This document shows, one piece after another, positions 1 to 5,957 of a stretch of DNA of 8,653 nt. The stretch is taken from positions 1 through 8,653 of the forward strand of contig JADLDF010000127.1 of the NCBI GenBank assembly GCA_020846815.1. The letters are read 5' to 3'. This DNA is from Gammaproteobacteria bacterium (GTDB lineage: Bacteria; Pseudomonadota; Gammaproteobacteria; Steroidobacterales; Steroidobacteraceae). Under the pieces are notes generated by a model. It did not search any database. It saw only the letters and a program-made list of their open reading frames with translations, and was not told where the DNA came from. The translations under genes were made by a program, and so were the position numbers. Each line of letters begins with the position of its first letter. Position 1 is the first letter of the stretch.

Positions 1-497
1 AGAACTTCGAGAACGCCTGGCCGAGCAACGGCCCGGCGAAGCTCAGCCCGCGCGACGACGGCTCGTTCGAGACCATCCCGGCCTTCGGCCTGCCGGCGAT
101 CAACACCGCGATCCTGCTGACCTCCGGCGTGACGGTCACGATCGCCCACCACGCCCTGCGCGAGGGCAACCGCAAGATCCTGAACATCTTCCTGGCGCTG
201 ACCTTCCTGCTCGGCTTCCTGTTCGTTGGCCTGCAGGCCGAGGAATACATCCACGCCTACACCGAGCTCGGCCTGAAGCTCTCCACCGGCATCTACGGCT
301 CGACGTTCTTCATGCTTACCGGCTTCCACGGCTTCCACGTCACCATCGGCGCGATCATGCTGCTGGTGATCTGGCTGCGCACCATGAACGGCCACTTCAC
401 GCCGCAGCGCCACTTCGCGTTCGAAGCGGTCGCCTGGTACTGGCACTTCGTCGACGTGGTCTGGCTCGGACTGTTCGTGTTCGTCTACTGGGTCTGA
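1..497 (+). CDS. coxC: Cytochrome c oxidase subunit III (3' part; 5' end outside window)
   Basis: Integral membrane subunit III of an aa3-type heme-copper oxidase, which supports proton uptake and stability of the catalytic subunit I. The reading frame is open from base 3 and encodes 164 visible residues up to TGA 495-497; subunit III is usually about 270-300 residues, so roughly the first 40% is missing. Family signatures are clear: a loop ending in LLTSGVTVT (fragment residues 39-47) followed by HHAL, the LQAEEY segment with its paired glutamates (78-82), GSTFFMLTGFHGFHV (99-113), and the terminal helix with AWYWHFVDVVW (144-154). At least four hydrophobic helices are visible. It is followed by a hairpin at 567-597 and then by a gene on the opposite strand, so it probably ends the structural-gene operon (subunits II and I and the Cox11-type chaperone would be expected upstream). 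Identification is secure. Confidence 0.96.
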   Translation, partial: NFENAWPSNGPAKLSPRDDGSFETIPAFGLPAINTAILLTSGVTVTIAHHALREGNRKILNIFLALTFLLGFLFVGLQAEEYIHAYTELGLKLSTGIYGSTFFMLTGFHGFHVTIGAIMLLVIWLRTMNGHFTPQRHFAFEAVAWYWHFVDVVWLGLFVFVYWV

Positions 498-566
498 GAG
501 CGAGACCTGTCTAATGGCAAAAGACGCTGCTCTTCTGGCCTGACGGACTAGCTGAAACGGTCGGGG

Positions 567-597
567 GCGTGCGAGAGGTGCAGAGCCTCTTGCGCGC
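567..597 (+). terminator. Hairpin downstream of coxC (candidate transcript 3' end)
   Basis: A 12-bp stem pairs 567-578 with 586-597 around a 7-nt loop (579-585). Two of the pairs (570/594 and 573/591) are G·U in plus-strand RNA. In minus-strand RNA those two positions become A/C mismatches, so the structure is designed for, or at least more stable in, the coxC transcript. There is no T-run after it, so it is not a textbook intrinsic terminator; it could be a processing/stability hairpin or work with Rho. It sits 70 nt after the coxC stop and 14 nt before the stop of the convergent small gene. Confidence 0.45.
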
Positions 598-610
598 GGC
601 TTGCAGCAGG

Positions 611-823
611 CTAGGGCTGGATGCCGTGCGGCGAGATCAGCCCCATCGCCCAGGCGCTCATCAGCAGGATGAACAGCGCCACCGACAACCCCACGCGCAC
701 CGTCAGCGCCCGGACCATCTTGCGCGAGTCACCCTTGCCGCGCGCCAGATGGAACAGCGCGCTGCCGAGGCTCGCGACGATTCCGACCAGCACGCAGACG
801 ACGAGGATCTTGAACAGTTCCAT
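611..823 (-). CDS. Twin transmembrane protein, DUF2909-like (70 aa)
   Basis: Small inner-membrane protein of unknown function. Two hydrophobic helices (about residues 4-26 and 43-63) are separated by a short basic loop containing ARGKGDSRK, so the loop is expected in the cytoplasm by the positive-inside rule. Start ATG at 823 gives MELFKILVV, a typical opening for this family; the frame is open further upstream to 928 but that extension is Pro/Arg-rich, overlaps the surf1 start, and looks non-coding. Stop is TAG at 613-611. A small gene of this kind is commonly found between coxIII and surf1 in gammaproteobacteria, which supports both its reality and an undefined link to oxidase assembly. No strong Shine-Dalgarno is visible; a TATAAT lies about 50 nt upstream. 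Family assignment is by size, topology and position. Confidence 0.8.
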   Translation of the reverse strand: MELFKILVVCVLVGIVASLGSALFHLARGKGDSRKMVRALTVRVGLSVALFILLMSAWAMGLISPHGIQP

Positions 824-871
824 GGGCGGGTCGGGCGGCTCGGTCCCGGGACGGGGGTGGACGGGGTCGGT

Positions 872-877
872 ATTATA
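872..877 (-). promoter_or_regulatory. Perfect -10 hexamer TATAAT for the small membrane gene
   Basis: The minus strand reads TATAAT at 877-872, an exact sigma-70 -10 consensus in an otherwise very GC-rich gap. Predicted transcription start is near 865, leaving a leader of about 40 nt before ATG 823. No good -35 box is present 16-18 bp upstream. On the plus strand the overlapping bases 871-876 read TATTAT, which could serve surf1 in the other direction, with a start near 883. Confidence 0.45.
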
Positions 878-912
878 GGCAGGTGCCGATCCGGATCGCC
901 GTAGGACAGCGA

Positions 913-1689
913 GTGTTCGCGCCCTCATGGCTGATGACGGGCCTGACGGTACTGCTGTGCGTGTCGTTCGTTGCGCTCGGCCGCTGGCAATGGGGCCGCT
1001 ACGAGATCAAGCGCGAGCTCTGGGCACAGTTCGAGCGTGGTGTTGCACAGCGCGTCGAGCTCGGCTCGCGCTCGACGACCGACCTGCCGCGCTACACGCA
1101 CGTGCGTCTGGAGGGCCGGTGGCTGCCGCAGCGGCAGTTCCTGCTCGACAACCGCACGCATGCAGGACACGCCGGCTACGAGGTGCTGACGCCGTTCGAG
1201 CTGCCCGACGGCAGGCTCGTACTGGTCGATCGCGGCTGGGTGCCGTTCTCGGGCTATCGCGATCGTCTGCCGGACGTCGCCAGCGCCTTCGCGGATCTCG
1301 GCTTCGGCCGAGACGGGGCCATGTCCACGTCCGGACCCAGACTGATGGCGATCACCGGCCGGCTCGACGAGCTGCCGAGCGCGGGGCTCGCGGGCGGGCG
1401 GGCGCCGCCGGCGACCGAGGGCAGCTGGCCACGGCTGACCTCGTTCCCGACTTGGACCGAGCTCGCGGCGGCGCTCGGTGCGGATCCGCGGCTGGAACGT
1501 CGCCTGCTGCTGCTGGATGCCGCCGAGCCGCGAGGCTATCTTCGCGAATGGCGGCCGGGAGGCCGTGGTCCCGAGCAGAACTGGTCGTATGCAATACAGT
1601 GGTGGAGCTTCGCGGCGGTGCTGGCGGGTCTCTATTTCGGATTGAACCTGCGGCGGCGCGGCTCAGCGCAGAGGATCGAAGCGGAATGA
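913..1689 (+). CDS. surf1: SURF1 family cytochrome oxidase assembly protein
   Basis: Inner-membrane assembly factor of heme-copper oxidases, thought to help insert heme A into subunit I. The 258-residue product has the family plan: N-terminal helix (about 5-23) running into LGRWQWGRYEIK (22-33), a periplasmic domain with YTHVRLEGRW (61-70), FLLDNRTHAGHAGYEVLTPF (76-95) and VDRGWVP (105-111), and a C-terminal helix starting at SYAIQWW (225-231). I prefer GTG 913 because AGGA at 903-906 lies 6 nt before it and the protein then begins 5 residues before the helix; GTG 883 in the same frame (268 aa) is the alternative, with little ribosome-binding sequence. Odd point: the position three residues before the Tyr of the last helix is Asn223, where family members I recall carry His. 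The stop overlaps the next start (ATGA, 1686-1689), implying translational coupling. First gene of the surf1–ctaB operon. Confidence 0.93.
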   Translation: MFAPSWLMTGLTVLLCVSFVALGRWQWGRYEIKRELWAQFERGVAQRVELGSRSTTDLPRYTHVRLEGRWLPQRQFLLDNRTHAGHAGYEVLTPFELPDGRLVLVDRGWVPFSGYRDRLPDVASAFADLGFGRDGAMSTSGPRLMAITGRLDELPSAGLAGGRAPPATEGSWPRLTSFPTWTELAAALGADPRLERRLLLLDAAEPRGYLREWRPGGRGPEQNWSYAIQWWSFAAVLAGLYFGLNLRRRGSAQRIEAE

Positions 1690-2309
1690 TGACGACGCCG
1701 ACGGTGGACCTCGACGACGACAAGGCCGCGCAGGCGCGCGGGCGACGGACGCTGCTCGGGCTCGCGGCGCTGTTCTTCGTGCCGCTCGCGCTGTCGTTCT
1801 GGCTGTACTACGCCGGCGGCTGGCGGCCTTCGAGCACGACCAACAAGGGCGAGCTGATCACGCCGGCGCGGCTGCTCGAGAACGTGCCGTTCACGCTGCC
1901 CGACGGCACGACCTCGGCCCGCGCCGACCTGCTCAGGAACAAGTGGACGCTGCTCTACGTCGGCGTCGGCCGCTGCGCCGAGGATTGTCGCCAGGCGCTC
2001 TGGACGATGCGCCAGACCCGCCAGCTGCTCGCCGTCGACATGGACCGGGTACAGCGCGTGCTCATCGCGCGCAGCGACTGCTGCGACATGGACTTCCTGT
2101 CGCAGGAACATCCCGGCCTGGAGGTCGTGCGTGCCGACGATCCGTCGACGCACGACTTCTTCGCGCAGTTCCCGCCGCAGGATCCCGCGCACAGCATCTA
2201 CATCGTCGACCCGCTCGGCAACCTGATGATGCGCTTCGATGCGCGCCAGAACCCGAAGGGTCTCCTGTCGGACATGAAGAAGCTGCTGAAGCTCTCGCAC
2301 ATCGGCTGA
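1686..2309 (+). CDS. SCO1/SenC-like, thioredoxin-fold membrane-anchored copper chaperone candidate
   Basis: A 207-residue protein with an N-terminal cytoplasmic tail (1-20), one membrane anchor (about 22-42) and a periplasmic thioredoxin-like domain. The domain carries CAEDC (Cys97, Cys101), a CxxxC motif placed after a hydrophobic strand (WTLLYVGVG) exactly as in SCO proteins, and His169 in AHSIYIVDPLGNLM, matching the SCO His before the 'IDP.G' strand. CxxxC plus this His is the known SCO copper-binding set, so a role in CuA-site metallation or thiol reduction is inferred. Extra CC at 132-133 is not part of the canonical SCO site. Such genes between surf1 and ctaA are often annotated only as hypothetical or transmembrane proteins. 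Start ATG 1686 overlaps the surf1 stop; a second ATG follows at 1689, and GAGGA at 1671-1675 may serve either. A classical senC after ctaB, as in Pseudomonas, is not present here. Confidence 0.82.
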   Translation: MMTTPTVDLDDDKAAQARGRRTLLGLAALFFVPLALSFWLYYAGGWRPSSTTNKGELITPARLLENVPFTLPDGTTSARADLLRNKWTLLYVGVGRCAEDCRQALWTMRQTRQLLAVDMDRVQRVLIARSDCCDMDFLSQEHPGLEVVRADDPSTHDFFAQFPPQDPAHSIYIVDPLGNLMMRFDARQNPKGLLSDMKKLLKLSHIG

Positions 2310-2372
2310 CGCCGGCCCCTCACGCCCGCCGTCGCCACAGGTACGCACCCACGCACGCAGGCACGCACCGCC

Positions 2373-3443
2373 ATGAACGCCACTCGAACCGAGACTCTCA
2401 CCCCCGTTCCCACCGCTCTGCCCGTCGCCGCGATCGTGCGCCGGCTGGCGTTGTTCGGCGTCGCCCTGTGTCTGACGGTCGTCGTGCTCGGCGCCTGGGT
2501 GCGCCTCACCGACGCCGGCCTCGGCTGTCCCGACTGGCCCACCTGCTACGGCCACGTCACACCCTCGGGTGCGATGCAGAACCCCGGCCAGATCGAGTCG
2601 TATTCGCCCGGCTGGGCCTTCGATTCGGGCAAGGCCTGGCGCGAAATGATCCACCGCTACGCGGCGACCACGCTCGGCTTCGTGATCGTGCTGATCACCG
2701 CGATCGCAATCGTCTACCGGCGGCAGAAACCGGTGAGCCTGCCGTTCGTGCTGGCGCTGCTCACGACCGTGGTGCTGCAAGGCATCCTGGGTGCGCTCAC
2801 GGTCTGGTGGCTGGTGAAGCCGCTGGTCGTGGTGCTGCACCTGATCGGCGGCCTGGCGACGCTGTCGCTGCTGTTCTGGCTGTGGCTGGACATGCGGCGG
2901 CGTACCGGCATCGTGCAGCCGCCGCCCGGTGCGACCGCGACGCTGGCGCTCGACGGTGCGCGCCGCGCCGCAGTGGTCGCAACCGTCGTGGTCGCACTGC
3001 AGATCGCGCTCGGCGGCTGGACCAGCAGCAACTACGCGGCGGTCTCCTGCCCCGACTTCCCGAAGTGCCAAGGGCAGTGGGTGCCGGAGAACATGGACTA
3101 CGCCGATGCCTTCGTGCTCTGGCGCGGCCTCGACATCAACTACACCGGTGGCGTGCTCGAGCATCCGGCACGCGTCGCGATCCACTACACGCATCGTCTC
3201 GGCGCGATCGCCGCGACGCTCGCGGTGCTGTTCGCGGCCTGGCTCGCGCTGCGCGCCGCGCCGACGGCGCTGGTCCGCAACGGCGCCTGGTGGGCGATCG
3301 GCGGTCTCGCGCTGCAGCTGCTGATCGGCATCTTCATGATACTCGAGGCCTTTCCGCTGACGCTCGCCACCGGCCACAACGGCGGCGGCGCATTGCTGCT
3401 GCTGACGATGCTGGTGCTGAATCGTCGCCTGAGGGAGGCCTGA
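2373..3443 (+). CDS. ctaA: Heme A synthase (COX15/CtaA family)
   Basis: Integral membrane monooxygenase that oxidises the C8 methyl of heme O to a formyl group, giving heme A for the aa3 oxidase. The 356 residues form about eight helices in two similar halves. Putative heme-ligand histidines are His94 (MIHRYAAT), His156 (VVLHLIGG), His274 (HYTHRLGA) and His335 (ATGHNGGG). Each half has a Cys pair in an external loop: Cys52/Cys58 (GCPDWPTC) and Cys226/Cys232 (SCPDFPKC). Gln/Glu residues before helix II (QIESYS, 73-78) match the loop where the family has a functionally important Glu. ATG 2373 is the first good start but has no clear Shine-Dalgarno. The gap from the SCO-like gene is 63 nt, containing three ACGCAC copies; the next gene starts 4 nt after this stop, so they are probably cotranscribed. 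Confidence 0.96.
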   Translation: MNATRTETLTPVPTALPVAAIVRRLALFGVALCLTVVVLGAWVRLTDAGLGCPDWPTCYGHVTPSGAMQNPGQIESYSPGWAFDSGKAWREMIHRYAATTLGFVIVLITAIAIVYRRQKPVSLPFVLALLTTVVLQGILGALTVWWLVKPLVVVLHLIGGLATLSLLFWLWLDMRRRTGIVQPPPGATATLALDGARRAAVVATVVVALQIALGGWTSSNYAAVSCPDFPKCQGQWVPENMDYADAFVLWRGLDINYTGGVLEHPARVAIHYTHRLGAIAATLAVLFAAWLALRAAPTALVRNGAWWAIGGLALQLLIGIFMILEAFPLTLATGHNGGGALLLLTMLVLNRRLREA

Positions 3444-3447
3444 CGCC

Positions 3448-4371
3448 TTGGCCACGTCGCCCGCCGACGCCGTCGCCGCGTCACGCACCACCTGGCGGCA
3501 CTACTACGAGCTCACCAAGCCGAAAGTAGTGCTGCTGATCGTGTTCACGGCGATCGTCGGCACGCTGCTGGCGACGCCCGGCATGCCGCCGCTCGGCGCG
3601 CTGGTCTGGGGCAATCTCGGCATCGCGCTCGCGGCGAGCTGCGCCGCGGCGATCAACCACGTGCTCGACCAGAAGATCGACGAGAAGATGGCGCGCACGC
3701 GCCACCGGCCGCTGCCGACCGGTTCGGTCAATACCGTCCAGGCGCTGGCTTTCGCGGCTGTGCTCGGCATCGTGTCCATGCTGATGCTGTGGTTCCTGGT
3801 GAACCCGCTGACCGCGGTGCTGACCTTCCTCTCGCTGATCGGCTACGCGGTGATCTACACCGCCTGGCTCAAGCGCGCGACCTCGCAGAACATCGTGATC
3901 GGCGGTGCCGCCGGTGCGGCGCCCCCGGTGCTCGGCTGGGCGGCGGTCACGAACTCGATCGATCCGAACGCGCTGCTGCTGTTCCTGATCGTCTTCATCT
4001 GGACACCGCCGCACTTCTGGGCACTGGCGATCGCGCGCCGCGACGAGTACGCCCGCGCCGAGATCCCGATGCTGCCGGTGACCCACGGCATCCCGTACAC
4101 CCGTCTGCAGGTGCTGCTGTACACCGTGCTGCTGGTGCTGGTGACCCTCATGCCGTTCCTGACTGGCATGAGCGGCCTCATCTACCTCGCCACGGCGCTG
4201 GTGCTGAACGGCATCTTCCTGTACTACGCGCTGGCGATGAAATTCACCGAGCGCAGCGAGCTGCCGATGCGCGTGTTCAAGTTCTCGGTGCAGTACCTGA
4301 TGTGGCTGTTCATCGCGCTGCTGGTCGACCACTACGTGCCGACGACTCAGCTGCTCGTGCAGGCGCCCTGA
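3448..4371 (+). CDS. ctaB: Protoheme IX farnesyltransferase (heme O synthase)
   Basis: UbiA-superfamily membrane prenyltransferase that attaches a farnesyl group to heme B, giving heme O, the substrate of CtaA. The 307-residue protein, with about nine hydrophobic helices, shows the first Asp-rich motif with Asn70, Asp74, Asp78 then [12 protein letters not shown] (81-92), the loop [17 protein letters not shown] (138-153-ish), and the second conserved loop [17 protein letters not shown] (185-201) followed by IPMLPV. The start is a TTG at 3448: GGGAGG at 3433-3438 sits 9 nt upstream inside the end of ctaA, and the resulting N-terminus reaches the usual YYELTKPKV opening after 18 residues. The 4-nt spacing to ctaA suggests translational coupling. 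It ends the operon, 32 nt from a convergent gene. Confidence 0.96.
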   Translation: MATSPADAVAASRTTWRHYYELTKPKVVLLIVFTAIVGTLLATPGMPPLGALVWGNLGIALAASCAAAINHVLDQKIDEKMARTRHRPLPTGSVNTVQALAFAAVLGIVSMLMLWFLVNPLTAVLTFLSLIGYAVIYTAWLKRATSQNIVIGGAAGAAPPVLGWAAVTNSIDPNALLLFLIVFIWTPPHFWALAIARRDEYARAEIPMLPVTHGIPYTRLQVLLYTVLLVLVTLMPFLTGMSGLIYLATALVLNGIFLYYALAMKFTERSELPMRVFKFSVQYLMWLFIALLVDHYVPTTQLLVQAP

Positions 4372-4389
4372 CGCTCCACGACCGCACGC

Positions 4390-4422
4390 GGCCCAGGACG
4401 ACTTCAGGCGAAGACTTGGGCC
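4390..4422 (+). terminator. Imperfect hairpin between convergent ctaB and uma2-like gene
   Basis: GGCCCA (4390-4395) can pair with TGGGCC (4417-4422), and inside it CTTC (4402-4405) pairs with GAAG (4410-4413) around a 4-nt loop, with small internal mismatches between the two stems. It begins 18 nt after the ctaB stop and covers the last codons of the minus-strand gene. There is no T-run. It is a plausible but weak 3'-end structure for ctaB. Confidence 0.28.
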
Positions 4423-4988
4423 CAGTCGATCGCGCAGTCGGGCAGGGCGGCAGGCGCGACGCGCTCGCCCGCGGCGGGGCACATCGACACACCATAGCCT
4501 TCGGCACCAGGCTCGCGACGGATCTCGAGCGCCCGGCCGGGCACGTCCAGCAGCCAGTATTCCGCGATACCTTGCCGCGCGTACAGCTTGGCCTTGCGGC
4601 CCCGGTCGTAGGCCAGGGAACTGTCTGCGACTTCGATGGCGAGCCAGATGTCTTGCGGCCGTGGATGCTGTTGCCGGAAGCGGTGGCCGTGAGGCGGGAG
4701 CACGACGAAATCGGGCTGGGGTGCGGTGAAGTGGGACAACACCACCGTGCTCTGGCACCAGACGATTGCACGAGCACGCGGGATGGCGTCGATCAGCAGC
4801 CGGTTCAGCTCCCCCACGGCGGAGCAATGCGGCGGATTGGGCGGCGGCATTTCGAGGATCTCTCCCTCGATGAGCTCCACCCTCGTTTGCTCGCCCCACT
4901 CGTTCTTGCGGAAAATGCCGGCTTCGGCCATCCGGAAGAAGCGCGGGACGTCGATCTTGAAAGGACTCGGGTCGATCACGGTGCTCAT
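4404..4988 (-). CDS. Uma2 family (DUF820) putative restriction-endonuclease-fold protein
   Basis: Protein of 194 residues with the Uma2/DUF820 pattern, a PD-(D/E)xK nuclease fold of poorly known biological role. Visible elements in order: VELIEGEILEM (38-47, the usual N-terminal strand pair with acidic residues), HCSAVGELNRLL (54-65), QPDFVVL (91-97, the motif Asp93), IEVADSSLAYDRGRKAKLYA (118-137) with Glu119, Asp128 and Lys132/Lys134, then GIAEYWLLD (140-148). Core catalytic-type residues therefore look intact. Start ATG 4988 gives MSTVIDP; the frame stays open far upstream only because of GC-rich shadow coding. A candidate promoter lies at 5031-5059. It stands alone, without a toxin, antitoxin, methylase or transposase nearby, so its job cannot be read from context. 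Homologues are very abundant in cyanobacteria and scattered elsewhere, so horizontal gain is possible but base composition does not stand out. Confidence 0.88.
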   Translation of the reverse strand: MSTVIDPSPFKIDVPRFFRMAEAGIFRKNEWGEQTRVELIEGEILEMPPPNPPHCSAVGELNRLLIDAIPRARAIVWCQSTVVLSHFTAPQPDFVVLPPHGHRFRQQHPRPQDIWLAIEVADSSLAYDRGRKAKLYARQGIAEYWLLDVPGRALEIRREPGAEGYGVSMCPAAGERVAPAALPDCAIDWAQVFA

Positions 4989-5030
4989 CGGGCGACAGGG
5001 TCGCTCGATCCTCGAACGCCAGCGATCCCG

Positions 5031-5059
5031 ATAATTCGCCTGTTTGCCCGGAAACGCAA
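5031..5059 (-). promoter_or_regulatory. Candidate sigma-70 promoter for the uma2-like gene
   Basis: On the minus strand TTGCGT (5059-5054) is followed after exactly 17 bp by AATTAT (5036-5031). These match the -35 and -10 consensus at 3 and 4 of 6 positions. The predicted start near 5024 would leave about 36 nt before ATG 4988. This is the most AT-rich patch between the two minus-strand genes and implies that the uma2-like gene can be transcribed independently of the upstream hydrolase gene. Confidence 0.35.
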
Positions 5060-5077
5060 CCGATCGCGGCGCAGCCT

Positions 5078-5737
5078 TCAGCCGCGGAACAGCCGGTCCG
5101 CGACGAACGGGTTGCTGCGACGCTCCTCGCCGAAAGTCGAGGTCGGCCCGTGGCCGGGCAGGAAGGTGACGTCGTCGCCGAGCGGGAACAGGCGCTCGCG
5201 GATCGAGGCGAGCAGCTGCGCGTGGTTGCCGCCGGGGAGGTCGGTGCGACCGATCGAGCCGGCGAACAGCACGTCGCCGACGATCGCGAAGCGGCTCGGC
5301 GCGTGGAAGAACACGACGTGCCCCGGCGTGTGGCCGGGGCAGTGGCGCACCGCGAGCCTGAGCTCGCCGACCCGGACCTCGTCGCCATCGACCAGCCAGC
5401 GCGTCGGCTCGAAGCTCTCGGCGGCACCCAGGCCGAACATCTGTGCCTGCTGCGGCAGCCGCTCTATCCAGTAGCGATCGCCTTCGTGAGGCCCCTCGAT
5501 AGGCGCGCCCGTGCGGCGCGCCAGCTCGGCGGTCGCGGCAGCGTGATCGAGGTGCGCATGCGTCAGCAGGATGCGCTCGAGCTCGAGGCCTTCCTGCTCG
5601 AGCACCGGCAGCACGCGATCGAGATCGCCACCGGGATCGACGATCGCCGCGCGCCGCGTGCGCTCGCACCACAGTACGGAGCAGTTCTGCTGGAACGGAG
5701 TGACGGGAACGACGGCGATCTGCATGGCAGTCGTCAT
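5078..5737 (-). CDS. gloC: MBL-fold hydrolase, GloC/YcbL type (hydroxyacylglutathione hydrolase-like)
   Basis: Cytosolic metallo-beta-lactamase-fold thioesterase of the YcbL group; E. coli YcbL (GloC) is a type II glyoxalase that hydrolyses S-D-lactoylglutathione. In 219 residues the metal site is complete: HAHLDH (60-65), His136 in CPGHTPGH (133-140), Asp155 in VGDVLF (153-158) and His196 in PGHGP (194-198). Further family marks are PVTPFQQNCSVLWC (11-24), VDPGGD (33-38), FGLG (101-104), GRTDLPGG (163-170) and the C-terminal NPFV. It lacks the C-terminal helical domain of classical GloB. Two starts are possible: ATG 5737, with GGGG 4 nt upstream, and ATG 5725 (215 aa), which aligns with the E. 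coli protein start as I recall it. A CATAAT ending on the first ATG could act as a -10 giving a near-leaderless 5725 start. It is transcribed away from the other MBL gene. Confidence 0.9.
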   Translation of the reverse strand: MTTAMQIAVVPVTPFQQNCSVLWCERTRRAAIVDPGGDLDRVLPVLEQEGLELERILLTHAHLDHAAATAELARRTGAPIEGPHEGDRYWIERLPQQAQMFGLGAAESFEPTRWLVDGDEVRVGELRLAVRHCPGHTPGHVVFFHAPSRFAIVGDVLFAGSIGRTDLPGGNHAQLLASIRERLFPLGDDVTFLPGHGPTSTFGEERRSNPFVADRLFRG

Positions 5738-5957
5738 TATGCCCCAGCACGACCGGCCGGACGCCGCATCCCTTCGCAGCGCATCGGCTTCGAGCCGTCG
5801 ACGCTCGGCGCACCGCAACGCCGGGCCAACGCGGCGATTTCGGCCTCCATGGCATGCGCGAGCGGCTACCGACGCTGCGCGGCTCGATGCGGCTCCGCTC
5901 CGCGCCGGGATCGGGCACACTCCCGACCCTGAACCTGCCGATGCAGCGGGAGGCCCC
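5738..5957. other. Divergent intergenic region between two MBL-hydrolase genes
   Basis: This 220-bp gap must hold the promoters of both flanking genes. No clear -35/-10 pair was found in either direction. The one ordered element is an inverted repeat, TCGGG (5911-5915) – CACACT – CCCGA (5922-5926), extendable by GGG/CCC after one mismatch, lying 32 bp before the plus-strand ATG. It could be an operator or leader hairpin. No small gene with a convincing start was seen. Confidence 0.4.

Noticed and set aside
514..543. Nine-codon frame (MAKDAALLA) after coxC, in a locally less GC-rich patch
   Set aside because: No Shine-Dalgarno and no downstream gene on that strand for a leader peptide to control.
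2343..2368. Three ACGCAC copies before ctaA
   Set aside because: Short, irregularly spaced (8 and 12 bp) and in a C-rich stretch; most likely simple-sequence drift rather than an operator array.
1632..3491. Long minus-strand open frame (619 codons) opposite the SCO-like gene and ctaA
   Set aside because: Composition is dominated by Arg, Gln, His, Ala and Asp with no domain or membrane pattern; it is the mirror of GC-rich codon bias in well-supported plus-strand genes.
1943..3529. Plus-strand 528-codon frame overlapping the SCO-like gene and ctaA
   Set aside because: Arg/Ala-rich shadow frame overlapping two genes with clear catalytic motifs.
3481..5427. Long minus-strand open frame opposite ctaB and in another frame of the uma2/gloC genes
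   Set aside because: Low-complexity Arg/Ser/Ala sequence with no family motif; ctaB, the Uma2 gene and the GloC-type gene explain the region.
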